Below are positions 24,498 through 34,588 of a stretch of 64,000 nt of DNA, in pieces. Within the stretch, counting starts at the first letter, position 1; the number at the start of each line of letters is the position of its first letter. This DNA comes from Chryseobacterium sp. Bi04 (GTDB taxonomy: Bacteria > Bacteroidota > Bacteroidia > Flavobacteriales > Weeksellaceae), in assembly GCF_918698085.1 (NCBI RefSeq), contig NZ_CAKKLP010000004.1, positions 248,001 to 312,000 of the forward strand, in the 5' to 3' direction. The position numbers and the translations under genes are program-made. The notes beneath the pieces were generated by a model. That model did not search any database and was not told where the DNA came from. It saw only the letters and a list, made by a program, of their open reading frames with translations.

Positions 24498-25082
24498 ATG
24501 ATTTCTCCTACATGGTCTTTAAAACTATTATTTACAGTAAAACAACCATTGAAAAACAAAAAAACAGCTGTTGGATCAGCTAGAAAGAAGTGTAGAAAAC
24601 TACAGTTTATTGAAACTTTCTTTCAGACCCATGACCTCGTTACAGCTAAACAGTTACTCAGTTCCATGATGCAATATGCAGTAAACGGAAAAGGCTGGAT
24701 AAAGGAAAATCCTTCTGTCATTTTACAATTTCATAAATCATTGTGCATATTCATCCATGAAGGTTATATGATAAGTAAAAAGACAAAGAAATGGCAGGTG
24801 AATGCACCGTCTGATATCGGCTCTCCAATGATGAAAAGTTCTCTGTCTGATAAAGAATATGAAAACCCAATATTGGTTTTCAAAAGAGCCTTTAAGGAAT
24901 ACAGCATTCAGGAGTTTGATTATTTTATATCCGGTATTGTCTATTTTTCACAGCAAATGTACAGGCATGGGCCGGAAAGCAATCTGGTAAGACCTTATAT
25001 CCATCTTTCAAAGATGCTGGATGCAGCTTATCTCATCTTGGAAAAAGGACTACAAAAAAGTAATAACAAAAAGATAAAATAA
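24498..25082 (+). CDS. Hypothetical ICE-associated protein (194 aa)
   Basis: An unusually good Shine-Dalgarno-like GGAGG stands 6 bases before the ATG, which fixes the start. The protein is basic at the N-terminus (KQPLKNKKTAVGSARKKCRK) and mostly helical after that, with aromatic-rich segments (FDYFISGIVYFSQQMYRHGP). No enzymatic motif, signal peptide or clear membrane span was found. It stands alone between the structured RNA and the SusC operon. The family is not recognised. Confidence 0.68.
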   Translation: MISPTWSLKLLFTVKQPLKNKKTAVGSARKKCRKLQFIETFFQTHDLVTAKQLLSSMMQYAVNGKGWIKENPSVILQFHKSLCIFIHEGYMISKKTKKWQVNAPSDIGSPMMKSSLSDKEYENPILVFKRAFKEYSIQEFDYFISGIVYFSQQMYRHGPESNLVRPYIHLSKMLDAAYLILEKGLQKSNNKKIK

Positions 25083-25185
25083 GAAACAGAAACAAATAAA
25101 AAAGCCCTTTCCCGTAAGTCGACTAAAACATCAGGAAAGAGCATGGTTAAGTCATTAATTAAAAATTAAAAACCTTTACAAATCT

Positions 25186-28100
25186 ATGAAAAATTCCTAT
25201 TACCATATAGGAGGCATTTTCTTTGGGCTTATGTTTACCGCTGTAAGCATTGGTACAAAAGCCCAAGTACGCACCATTTCCGGTACCATAACCTCATCAG
25301 GCAAACCCCTTTCAGGAGTTGTCATCTCCCAAGAGGGCAGTGATCAGGTAACCATGACCGGCAACAACGGAACCTATACTTTACAGGTTTCAGCAGAAAA
25401 TACCGTCCTATTGTTCAGACACCCTGATTATACAGAAGAAAAATTCACACTTACTAATCAGAAGGTCGTTAATATCAGCTTAGAACAAAAAGTAAAGGGA
25501 ATCGAAGAAGTTATTCTCAACGCTGGCTACTATAAGGTTAAAGACAAAGAAAGAACCGGTAGTATCGCCAAAGTTTCAGCAAAAGATATCGAAAATCAAC
25601 CTGTAACCAATGTGCTTTCTGCGGCACAGGGTAGAATGGCAGGAGTAAGTATTACCCAGAATTCAGGGGTAGCAGGAGGCGGATATGATATCCAGATCCG
25701 GGGCAGGAACAGTCTGCGGAATCTTTCCAATAGTGTGGTAGACGGAAATCAGCCCTTATATGTGATTGATGGAATTCCGGTGGGAGGGCAGCTGAACTCA
25801 GCTCTTTCAGTGGGAGTGGTTCCGCTTAAAAATATAAGTCCGCTCAATGCCATCAACCCTAATGATATAGAGAGCATAGAGATTCTGAAAGATGCAGATG
25901 CAACAGCTATTTATGGATCAAGGGGAGCCAATGGTGTGGTACTTGTAACCACCAAGAAAGGTAAGAAAGGGAGATTAGGCGGGATGATCAGTACCGCTTA
26001 CAGTATAAGCAGTGTGGGAAGCCGTATGAAAATGATGAATACCCAGCAGTATCTTTCCATGCGTAGAGATGCTTACAGGAATGACGGGATAATGACGTTC
26101 CCTTCCAATGCTTATGATGTGAATGGAGTCTGGGATCAGGGAAGATATACCAACTGGCAGAAAGAACTGATAGGGAAGACGGCGACAGGAAGCATAACCC
26201 AGGCAAGCCTTAGTGGCGGGACAGAAAATAACACCTTTTTGGTAAGCTTTTCCCATAATGACCAGACGACGGTATTTCCGGGGGATTTTCATTATAAAAC
26301 CAATATACTGAATTCCTCATTCAGCCATAGCTCAGCGGATAGAAGATTCAGAATAGAGGCTTCCAATATGTTTTCATCGCTTTCCAATAATGTGGTGAAT
26401 ACGGATCTTACTTTAAAGGCACTGACCCTGAGTCCCAATGCGCCTGCACTATATGGAGCGGATGGAAACCTTAACTGGGAGAACAATACCTTCACCAATC
26501 CGTTTGCAGCGTTGGAGAGTACCTATTCGAATAAAGTATGGCAGTGGAATTCCAGTGTGAACCTATCCTATCGATTTTGGAAAGACTTTGTACTGAAGGC
26601 CAATGGCGGGATTAATTACCAGAACCTGGAGGAACTTTCCTTACTGCCCAGTACCATGTACAATCCGGCCTATGGAATGACTTCAGAGAATTCTTCAGCT
26701 TCCAAAAGCAGCAATACGATGTTCTCCTATATTATAGAACCTCAGCTTTCGTGGGCAAAGAAACTGGGAAATCATGAACTGGATATTCTGGTAGGAACTA
26801 CTTTTCAGCAGACAACCACTAAACTTTCTTCAATGACGGGGGTAGGTTTTCCGAGCAATGCCCTCATTGGAAACATAGGCGCTGCCTCAACGAAGATAAT
26901 CTCCAATCAGGTAACCAATCCTTATCGATATGCAGCCCTCTATGCCAGGATTAATTATAAGTGGAAGGATCGGTATATACTCAATATTACAGGACGCCGT
27001 GATGCCTCAAGCAGATTCGGACCCTCCAACCGGGTAGCGGAATTCGGAGCGGCAGGGCTTGCCTGGCTCTTTACTAAAGAACCGATATTCGATTCCTGGA
27101 AGTGGCTGAGCTTCGGAAAGCTTCGGGCAAGTTATGGCGTAACAGGAAGTGATTTTATAGGAGATTACCAGTTTCTGAATACCTATACAATAGGGGATTC
27201 GAATTATGACGGGATAACGGGGCTGTATCCGTCAAGGCTTTATAATCCTGCCTATAGCTGGGAGAAGACAAAGAAGCTGGAAACGGCTCTGGAACTGGGA
27301 TTTCTAAAAGACAGAATCATGCTGACGGCTGCCTTTTACAGAAACCGTTCAACGGATCAGCTGGTGGGGATTCCCCTGCCTTCTATCACAGGTTTTTCAA
27401 ATGTAACGGCCAATCTTGGAGCTACAGTGGAAAACAGAGGCTGGGAGCTATCACTCAACGTCAATATTCTTAAATCGACCCCTCTGCGATGGGAGATGGG
27501 GCTTAATCTGAGTATTCCTAAAAACAAGCTTATTGAATTTCCGGGACTGGAAGGGTCTACCTATGCCAATACCTATAAAGTGGGGTATCCTACCTCCATG
27601 GTACGGGTTTTTGAATATGAAGGAATTGATCCGGTAACAGGGCAGTACAGGTTTAAAGACTTTAACGGGGATGGGAAAATTACAGCTCCGGCAGATGCGC
27701 AGGCGATAGAAAATATAGGCATGAAATATTACGGAGGCTGGCAGAACCAGATTTCCTATAAAAATATAAGCCTTTCATTTCTGCTGTATTTCGTGAAACA
27801 GAGAAGCTGGAACTATATAAGAGGAATGGCTGTGCCAGGTACCATGAATAATATGCCTGTAGATTTTCTGGATGTGTGGTCAGCGGATCATCCGGGAGGA
27901 CTCATTATGCCTTACTCAGCGGGTGGAAATACCGCCATAAACAGTTTGACGGCTAACTTAAGGAATAGTACGGCAGCCATAGGAGACGCTTCTTTCATCA
28001 GGCTTAAAAATATACAGCTTAATTACCGTATTGAGGGCCGTGACAGCTTCTTTAAAAATGCAACGCTTTATGTGCAGGGGCAAAACCTCTGGACATGGAC

Positions 28101-28191
28101 AAAATACTTCGGACTGGATCCCGAGTTTACTGTACCCGGATATCTGCCGCCGCTTAAAACCTTTGCTTTTGGGATACAGCTTAATTTTTAA
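25186..28191 (+). CDS. SusC/RagA-family TonB-dependent outer-membrane transporter
   Basis: This is a 1001-residue outer-membrane protein. A signal peptide ends near 26 (SIGTKAQ). A carboxypeptidase-regulatory-like domain (28-105), a plug domain with RGRNSL and PLYVIDGIPV, the SusC motif DIESIEILKDADATAIYGSR and a 22-strand barrel region ending FAFGIQLNF follow. It imports oligomeric nutrients with a SusD lipoprotein lid. Here the operon ends with an S9 peptidase, so peptides are the likely substrate. A hairpin with one mismatch (25104-25142) lies just upstream of the gene. The GC content looks higher than in the defence island, suggesting a separate origin. Confidence 0.93.
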   Translation: MKNSYYHIGGIFFGLMFTAVSIGTKAQVRTISGTITSSGKPLSGVVISQEGSDQVTMTGNNGTYTLQVSAENTVLLFRHPDYTEEKFTLTNQKVVNISLEQKVKGIEEVILNAGYYKVKDKERTGSIAKVSAKDIENQPVTNVLSAAQGRMAGVSITQNSGVAGGGYDIQIRGRNSLRNLSNSVVDGNQPLYVIDGIPVGGQLNSALSVGVVPLKNISPLNAINPNDIESIEILKDADATAIYGSRGANGVVLVTTKKGKKGRLGGMISTAYSISSVGSRMKMMNTQQYLSMRRDAYRNDGIMTFPSNAYDVNGVWDQGRYTNWQKELIGKTATGSITQASLSGGTENNTFLVSFSHNDQTTVFPGDFHYKTNILNSSFSHSSADRRFRIEASNMFSSLSNNVVNTDLTLKALTLSPNAPALYGADGNLNWENNTFTNPFAALESTYSNKVWQWNSSVNLSYRFWKDFVLKANGGINYQNLEELSLLPSTMYNPAYGMTSENSSASKSSNTMFSYIIEPQLSWAKKLGNHELDILVGTTFQQTTTKLSSMTGVGFPSNALIGNIGAASTKIISNQVTNPYRYAALYARINYKWKDRYILNITGRRDASSRFGPSNRVAEFGAAGLAWLFTKEPIFDSWKWLSFGKLRASYGVTGSDFIGDYQFLNTYTIGDSNYDGITGLYPSRLYNPAYSWEKTKKLETALELGFLKDRIMLTAAFYRNRSTDQLVGIPLPSITGFSNVTANLGATVENRGWELSLNVNILKSTPLRWEMGLNLSIPKNKLIEFPGLEGSTYANTYKVGYPTSMVRVFEYEGIDPVTGQYRFKDFNGDGKITAPADAQAIENIGMKYYGGWQNQISYKNISLSFLLYFVKQRSWNYIRGMAVPGTMNNMPVDFLDVWSADHPGGLIMPYSAGGNTAINSLTANLRNSTAAIGDASFIRLKNIQLNYRIEGRDSFFKNATLYVQGQNLWTWTKYFGLDPEFTVPGYLPPLKTFAFGIQLNF

Positions 28192-28201
28192 ATATCAAAT
28201 C

Positions 28202-29580
28202 ATGAAATACAATATCGTTAAAATAATAGGGGCGGGGATGCTTTTTTTGATCCTTATTCCGGGGTGTGAAAAAATGGTGGAAATTGATCCGCCCACTGAT
28301 CAGATCAGTACAGCTGCGGTGTTTGAAGACACCCATACCGCCGATGCAGCATTGGCAAATCTGCTGGCAGAAGTGAGGGATAACTCCATGTTTTCAGGAG
28401 GCAGTAACGGGCTTTCAGCTTTTTTATCAAGCTATACGGATGAACTGGATGCCTACTTCACAAGTACGACCAATGCTGCCAGGATATTTATCATAATCAG
28501 CAGCTTGCCGGGAATATCAGTGTGGAACTGATATGGCGTAATGCTTATAAAGAAATTTATATGACCAATTCGATTGTAGAGGGTCTGGAAGGGGCTTCTG
28601 CAATACCGCTGAAGGACAGACAGCGCATTACCGGCACAGCGCTCCTGGTGCGTTCAATGATCTATTTTAATCTTCAGCGTTTATTTGGTGATATTCCCTA
28701 TACGGAAACAACAGATTTTAAGATCAATAAGAGCCTTCAAAGGATGCCTGAAAATGAAGTGCTGAACCATATTGAAAAAGATCTTCAAAAATCTATGGAA
28801 ATGCTGGCTGATGAATTTCAGAATGCTGAGAGGCTGTACCCTAACCGTAAGGTGGCACAGCTGGTTTTAGCTGAAGTGTACCTGTCCCGGAAAAAATGGA
28901 CAGAGGCAGAACAGATGGGGAAGGAAGTAGTTAATAGTCCGCTATATACTTTTGAAGAGGATGTAAAGAAAGTGTTTTTGAAGACCGGAAAACATATTCT
29001 CTGGCAGATGAAACCTCAGAATGAGAATGATGGCACCGCGGAGGCTTTGCTGTATTATTTTACCAATGCAGCGCCTTCTTCCTATGCGCTTTCAACGGAT
29101 CTTATGACGTCTTTCTCTGATACAGACCTTAGAAAACAGTACTGGACACTTCCTGTTAGCTTTAACGGACAGACATGGTACAGGGCCTATAAATATAAAA
29201 GCCTAGACCCCAATACGACAGAGTACTCGATTATTTTCAGGTTGGAAGAGGGATATTGTATTGTGGCTGAAGCGATGGCCAGGCAGGGAAAAATAGCAGC
29301 AGCTGCTGTTTATCTTAATCATATCAGACAGAGGGCAGGTCTTGCCGCTGTTGCAACAGGACTTACACAGGATATGTTTCTTAATGAACTCCTGGAGGAA
29401 AAAAGACGGGAATTCTTTACGGAGAAAGGACAGCGGTTCTTTGATCTGAAAAGAATGGATAAGTTAGATCGGCTTCTCGCTGTAAAGCCCAACTGGAAAT
29501 CTTACCACAGGATTTGGCCTATACCGCTGAATGAACTATTACTCAACCCTAATTTAAATCCCCAGAATGAAGGCTATTAA
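28202..29580 (+). pseudogene. SusD/RagB-family lipoprotein with a frameshift
   Basis: The first frame (MKYNIVKIIGAGML, lipobox ending IPGC) runs to a stop at 28531. The second frame takes over at QDIYHNQQLAGNISVELIW and ends at 29580. Adding one C to the CC pair at 28479-28480 would restore TTNAAQDIYHNQ, a typical SusD sequence, in one 459-residue protein. The C-terminal half is intact (SusD_RagB region, EEKRREFFTEKGQRFFDLKR). SusD is the surface lid of the SusC transporter, so loss would disable uptake. Either the gene is a recent pseudogene or the base is missing from the assembly. Confidence 0.85.
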
Positions 29581-32041
29581 ACTATTATACATCGTCATTC
29601 TGTTTTTTTGGATACCCGGTATAAGCCAGACTGTTAAAAAGGATAGATTTAATCCCAGGTATCATAATCTTAGATACACGATTATGTTTCAGGAAACATC
29701 ACCGGATAGAAAGTGGACAGCGTTTCGGAAGACCTATGAGGAAAGCAGGGACACCGTTGTTTTGGTAGATCATAAAAAGCCTGAGACCGTGAAACAGTAT
29801 GCAGGCGTGTCCAGGTTTTATTTTACCGGCCATTCAAATCTTCTTTTAATAAGAAAAGGTAGTGCTGAGATGATCAACCTTAATTCCGGAGTGAGTAAAA
29901 GCTGGAATCATGTGGTCAGTTCGGAATTTATAAAGTCTCAGAATAAGTGGGTAGTATTACGGGGAGCTTCATCTTCAGGAACAGATCTGGAAATCTGGAA
30001 AGAAGGGGATCTGAAAGACAGATATAAAAATATTACAAGGTTTTTTGTAAAGGGGAGTGATGTGTTTTTTATGAAAAAGGAGGTAGGGAAAAACCTGCTG
30101 TATGATCTGAAAATGCCGGAAAAAGCAATCTATTCATCTGATCAGGAAATACTGGATTGCAGCTGGTCTGACAAGGGAGCCAGTGCATGGGTTACAGAAA
30201 AGAATGGAAAAACGGATCTGGTTTATATTAGCGGAAACCATGAAGCATTTCATTTGAGCAGTGATATGAACCGGGATTTTAAGACGGCTTCAATTTCCCA
30301 GCTGGGGACCGCAGAGCGTTTTCTGGTTGGGCTCACTTACGCTGCTGATCCAGCTAAGTTACCTGGTAATCCTGACATCTGGAATGCGGATGACCGTAAA
30401 CTGGAAGTGAAGTTTCAAGGTGGGGAGTCGGAAGAAATAGCGGTCTGGGACCCGAAGCTCCGCAGACTAAGAATGGATTCTGATGATACAGCGCTGGAGA
30501 AAATAAATATTGGAGACAGCGTGTATGTTATCGGTTATAATTACTATAAAACGCAGGATTATATTCACCAATATCCTGAGTTTGATTTGTACCGTTATAA
30601 AGTGGAGAATGGGAAGCGGCAATATATCGGAAAGGGAGGGTATATGCTCTATTACGGGTCGACAGGAAGGTTTGTATTGTCTAATCCCCGCAATAATTGG
30701 GTGCTTTATGATATTTATGCACTAACTGAAAAAAAGTTGAAAATAGCGGATGCCGGAGATCCCTATTTTTCAGAGGATGATCAATATATCATGTTTGAAA
30801 CGGAGGGCGGGCTGTTGCGGTATCAAACAGACATCGGTGATTTGGTGAAAATTCCCTTACGGGATGGGTTCCATTCTACCATTGTAAATCCAATTCGAGG
30901 AGAGGGTATAAGCAGTTACCCCAATGGGAATAAGAATCTATATAACAGCAAAGAGCCCCTGATTATAAAAATGTATGATAAAAAAAATGATCTGACAGCC
31001 ATCCTCTCTTATTCTTACCAATCCGGTAAAAAGGTTATGCTGCTGGCTCCTACAAGAGAACGGATCGATAAAATTGAACATAAGAATGGCAGGCTGCTGG
31101 CTGTCAGTATTGAGGATTATAATGTTCCAACCTATATTAAGGCATTTAACGGCTCGAAAGCAAAAATCATTTATAAGAGCAACCGGGATGATATAGAGGT
31201 TGGAAGGATTCGTAGTGAGAGGATCAGCTATAAAAATTCCGAAGGAGCAGACCTTACCGGTATTTTATACTACCCTTTGGATTTTAGTGATAAAAAACGT
31301 TATCCCATGATCACTATTGTATATGAGAGACAAAGCCACTTAGGCAATCAGTATTTGCGTGATGGGTTTTTCGAGCGTACTGAGGGCCTAAACATACGTT
31401 CTTATCTTGAGGGTGGGTATTTTGTGTTTCTTCCCGATATTGTTTTTGACAAAAGAGGGACGGGATTCTCGGCTCTGGATTGTGTGAACAGTGCCCTGGA
31501 TGCTGTATCCGGATTGAAGTCCATTGATTTTACAAGACTGGGACTCATCGGGTATTCCCATGGAGGATATGAGAGTAATTTTATAGCCACCCATTCAGAC
31601 CGGTTTAAAGCCTATGCCTCGGGAGCGGGAAACAGTGATTTGATGCGGTCTTATTTTTCATATAATTACAATTTCCTGAGACCTTTTTATTGGCAGTTTG
31701 AAAACGGACAGTATAAAATGCCGGGAAGTTTTAAAGATTATAAGGAATTGTATATTCGAAACAGCCCGATTTACAATGTATCCGAAATCAGTGCACCCAT
31801 ATTCCTCTGGACAGGAATCAATGATAAAAATATAGATTGGAATCAGGTAATGGAGTTTTATATAGGATTAAAAAGAAATAAAAAAGAAGCTGTCGTTTTG
31901 TTTTATCAGGATGAAGCTCATGGATTCCTGAAGCGGTCCAATAAAATAGATATCGCCCGAAGAGTCGAGCAGTGGTTTGAATATCACCTTAAAGATGGGG
32001 CAAAAGCAGATTGGATGAAAGGAAGTGATAAACAGGATTGA
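29567..32041 (+). CDS. S9-family prolyl-oligopeptidase-like peptidase
   Basis: This is an 824-residue exported peptidase with an N-terminal signal (ILFFWIPGISQ), a beta-propeller-like region to about 570 and a C-terminal alpha/beta-hydrolase domain. The catalytic triad is S664 (IGYSHGGYES), D753 (TGINDKNIDW) and H785 (YQDEAHGFLK). The ATG overlaps the end of the SusD gene by 14 bases, which indicates translational coupling. With SusC/SusD it forms a peptide-uptake operon, with the peptidase trimming imported peptides. A terminator follows immediately. Confidence 0.88.
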   Translation: MKAIKLLYIVILFFWIPGISQTVKKDRFNPRYHNLRYTIMFQETSPDRKWTAFRKTYEESRDTVVLVDHKKPETVKQYAGVSRFYFTGHSNLLLIRKGSAEMINLNSGVSKSWNHVVSSEFIKSQNKWVVLRGASSSGTDLEIWKEGDLKDRYKNITRFFVKGSDVFFMKKEVGKNLLYDLKMPEKAIYSSDQEILDCSWSDKGASAWVTEKNGKTDLVYISGNHEAFHLSSDMNRDFKTASISQLGTAERFLVGLTYAADPAKLPGNPDIWNADDRKLEVKFQGGESEEIAVWDPKLRRLRMDSDDTALEKINIGDSVYVIGYNYYKTQDYIHQYPEFDLYRYKVENGKRQYIGKGGYMLYYGSTGRFVLSNPRNNWVLYDIYALTEKKLKIADAGDPYFSEDDQYIMFETEGGLLRYQTDIGDLVKIPLRDGFHSTIVNPIRGEGISSYPNGNKNLYNSKEPLIIKMYDKKNDLTAILSYSYQSGKKVMLLAPTRERIDKIEHKNGRLLAVSIEDYNVPTYIKAFNGSKAKIIYKSNRDDIEVGRIRSERISYKNSEGADLTGILYYPLDFSDKKRYPMITIVYERQSHLGNQYLRDGFFERTEGLNIRSYLEGGYFVFLPDIVFDKRGTGFSALDCVNSALDAVSGLKSIDFTRLGLIGYSHGGYESNFIATHSDRFKAYASGAGNSDLMRSYFSYNYNFLRPFYWQFENGQYKMPGSFKDYKELYIRNSPIYNVSEISAPIFLWTGINDKNIDWNQVMEFYIGLKRNKKEAVVLFYQDEAHGFLKRSNKIDIARRVEQWFEYHLKDGAKADWMKGSDKQD

Positions 32042-32050
32042 TTAACAAGT

Positions 32051-32077
32051 AAAGGATGCCTTTTGGGCATCCTTTTT
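32051..32077 (+). terminator. Rho-independent terminator of the SusC operon
   Basis: GGATGCC (32054-32060) pairs with GGCATCC (32066-32072) around TTTTG, followed by T5 and preceded by A3. It lies 10 bases after the peptidase stop and just before the convergent DUF6520 gene. Confidence 0.85.
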
Positions 32078-32080
32078 AAA

Positions 32081-32347
32081 TTAAGGTTTTACAAAAAGTG
32101 AGTTCGGACATGAGGTGTTATTGATCCTTTGGAAAAGCTGTTCAGGGCCATTTCCGAGATCTGCAGTACACATAACGTTACCTGATGTGTCACATGTCAC
32201 ATGAGCATTGACACATTTAATAGCTTCGGCAGGGCGAAAAACGTACCCTGTTGCAGGGACTTTCGTGCTGCTTTTGTTAACATTGCTAGCCAGAGCAGAT
32301 GTTGCGCCTATCATGACAATGAAGACAGGCAGAATGAACTTTTTCAT
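32081..32347 (-). CDS. DUF6520-family secreted peptide (88 aa)
   Basis: A signal peptide ending around residue 20 (GATSALASN) is followed by a short mature part with four Cys (KCVNAHVTCDTSGNVMCTAD... TSCPNSLF), likely two disulfides. This is the pattern of the DUF6520 family, which is confined to Bacteroidota and often follows DoxX/MauE genes, as here. It is probably exported to the periplasm. The function is unknown. Confidence 0.75.
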   Translation of the reverse strand: MKKFILPVFIVMIGATSALASNVNKSSTKVPATGYVFRPAEAIKCVNAHVTCDTSGNVMCTADLGNGPEQLFQRINNTSCPNSLFVKP

Positions 32348-32370
32348 AGTATTTGGATTTGTTGTTTTGC

Positions 32371-33876
32371 CTACTCTGATCTAAGGTTTTCGGCTTCCCC
32401 TTTTCTGAAATCTTCCATGATCGTCTGCGCATAACGATACCGGATGATCTCATTGCCTATAAGTGTATAGAAGTAATTATCGCCAGCCAGCATTCCTGTC
32501 ATTTTATTTTTATGCTGGTTCTGAACATAAAAACTTCCGCTATAACTTTTATTCTCGGCATTGTATATATCAATAATAGCATTGGTTTTCCATTGGTCCC
32601 TATTCTCAAACCTTCCCATGAGATTCGATTGGTTAAAAATTACTCCCAGGCAGGCCGTTGCCATTTTGTTTACCACAAGGGGCGGAGCAGTCATCTTTGT
32701 TTTTCCATTGGATAGTATGGTGCTTTGAACTTTTGCAATATGGGTAGTATCGATGGTATTTTGCTCGGAGAAAGAATTTTCCGATGTTTTTATGGTAACA
32801 ATTTTATTACGGTAGTAGTAGATGTAATAATAGGTATTGGTACGGCTGTCTGCTATAAGCTGGCCATCCGTATCAAAAAGACCATCCTTTTGTTTTTTGA
32901 TAATGTTATCGTTTAGATGATAATTGCCTGAGATTGATTGTAAAATTCCTAACGAACGAATTTTGGTATTAGGATTAAAAGTTCTGAACGCAATCTGTGT
33001 AGAGTCCAATACCTGCAGCTGGTCAAAATACATTTTTTTGTAACTCACAGTTTTTGCAGAAAAAGTATTGAGATTTCCACGATAGATGACGGGCACGCTT
33101 CCGTCAGCAAGGTACAAATGTGAATCTCGGATATAAAGCGTTAAAGATTTAAATGGATGATCATAGTGATCAAGCTTTATGGTATGCTGGCTGAAAGTTG
33201 TGAAAGAAGAATCAATCTCCGTAATGGTAAGCGGGCTGATATAGTTACCGAGAATTACTTTTCCGTTACTTATGCCTGCAAAATAATAAGAATTAGCTCC
33301 TAAATCAAGGCTCTTATCCTGTAAAATCGGATGATGGGGAAAACGTCTTATAAAATTATTATTTTTCTTCATCATCTGTTCGGAGGAAATGAAGGGGATC
33401 AGTACCAGGGAAAAGCTAAAAATGATCGTAGAGATAATCCATACGGAGGTTTTTAAAAATCTTTGTTTGAGCTTGACAGTGAGATAAATGCCTATGGCTG
33501 CCATGATAACACAGCCAATATTAAAAATAAGGTGCTCATCCCAACCCAGTTTTTCGAGAATACCCCCACAGGAGCATGGTACAAATTCACTGTAATGAAT
33601 AATCAGATAAATATATATTGTGAAAGAGGTCATGAGCCCAAGTGAACTGTATAAACTATATATACGATATCTTGGAAGTATGAGACAAAAGGATATGAGA
33701 AGCTCAGCAATAATCACAGCATATGAAGTGATACCTGCATAGGTGCTCAATAAAGGTGACTGCGCAATCTGGATCTGAAAGTTTTCAAAGTCAAGTATTT
33801 TGCTCACGGCAGCATATACAAATAATAAGATAAAGAAATAGCTTATAATGCTGATGGATATTGTTGATATTTTCAT
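32371..33876 (-). CDS. MauE/DoxX-like membrane protein with a propeller-like C-terminal domain
   Basis: This is a 501-residue protein. The first 150 residues contain four hydrophobic segments with KILDFENFQIQIAQSPLL and FVPCSCGGILEKLGW, the MauE/DoxX pattern with a conserved Cys pair. Residues about 190-490 are strand-rich and periplasmic (YYFAGISNGKVILGNYISPL), like a beta-propeller sensor domain. This fusion is common in Bacteroidota. A role in periplasmic redox or sensing is an inference. It lies upstream of the DUF6520 gene on the same strand. Confidence 0.72.
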   Translation of the reverse strand: MKISTISISIISYFFILLFVYAAVSKILDFENFQIQIAQSPLLSTYAGITSYAVIIAELLISFCLILPRYRIYSLYSSLGLMTSFTIYIYLIIHYSEFVPCSCGGILEKLGWDEHLIFNIGCVIMAAIGIYLTVKLKQRFLKTSVWIISTIIFSFSLVLIPFISSEQMMKKNNNFIRRFPHHPILQDKSLDLGANSYYFAGISNGKVILGNYISPLTITEIDSSFTTFSQHTIKLDHYDHPFKSLTLYIRDSHLYLADGSVPVIYRGNLNTFSAKTVSYKKMYFDQLQVLDSTQIAFRTFNPNTKIRSLGILQSISGNYHLNDNIIKKQKDGLFDTDGQLIADSRTNTYYYIYYYRNKIVTIKTSENSFSEQNTIDTTHIAKVQSTILSNGKTKMTAPPLVVNKMATACLGVIFNQSNLMGRFENRDQWKTNAIIDIYNAENKSYSGSFYVQNQHKNKMTGMLAGDNYFYTLIGNEIIRYRYAQTIMEDFRKGEAENLRSE

Positions 33877-33887
33877 GGTGTAATTAT

Positions 33888-34091
33888 TTAATTTAAATTG
33901 CTCTTATCAGGATCCACTTTATTTTCTCTCCGCAGTAATCTGGCATTCTGGAACCTTTGGAAACCGGACAGGTTGTTTTGAAATTCCCCATACTTTCCCA
34001 AATGCCACTTCTTGGACATGGTAAGCCTGTTTTGCAGATCAGGGGTAAGTGATGGGGAATCATATCTTAATATTTTAAGGATTATTTCCAT
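33888..34091 (-). CDS. Hypothetical 67-aa protein
   Basis: The ORF starts MEIILKILRYDSPSLTPDLQ, is basic and has no signal peptide or membrane span. Its ATG overlaps the end of the restored lipoprotein frame (stop at 34075), a coupling-like arrangement. It is followed by the MauE-like gene 11 bases downstream. It is not recognised. Confidence 0.45.
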   Translation of the reverse strand: MEIILKILRYDSPSLTPDLQNRLTMSKKWHLGKYGEFQNNLSGFQRFQNARLLRRENKVDPDKSNLN

Positions 34092-34307
34092 TGATCCGCC
34101 AGTCGTGGGTATCCTTTATTGGGGGATCTGACGCCGGATGTATTTCTGTTCTCGTTGTGTCCTGAGTTTTTGGGAAAAATATTTACTGTCTTCAGGATTG
34201 CAGATGATCTGTGATTCAACTTCATCCATCATATCGTTCTGCCTGCAGCTTAAAGTTGCTATGCTTACTGCTATCGTTAAAATGATGTAAGGAATATACT
34301 TTTTCAT
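34075..34307 (-). pseudogene. Small lipoprotein broken by a one-base frameshift
   Basis: The ATG frame encodes a lipoprotein signal ending at the Cys in SIATLSC and stops after RRQIPQ. In the frame shifted by two the sequence continues as KTQDTTRTEIHPASDPPIKD, then THDWRINGNNP and a stop at 34075. The DPPxKDxHDWR ending is typical of short lipoproteins of this group, so that frame is judged to be the real one. Adding one A to the A5 run (plus-strand T at 34167-34171) restores a 77-residue protein. The cause may be real mutation or a homopolymer error. Confidence 0.6.
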
Positions 34308-34588
34308 ATTGATATTGATTTAAGTTATTCCCAACCGGTTAGGGGTATTTATTAGAATTCTTAGACCAAAGGTATTTTGAAACCGGAGCATAAAAAACTG
34401 ATATTGGATCAGCTTTTCAAAAGAAGACGTCACCATTTATAAATAATGACGGTTATAATCCTGTAAAATCTCTTTATGGATAAATGATTTTCAATAAATA
34501 TTACACATAATTGTGATTTACTTAATTATCTGGCTTTTATTGTCTTTTTTTGGCTAAATTTGACTCTTTCAGCCAAAAACTAATCACC

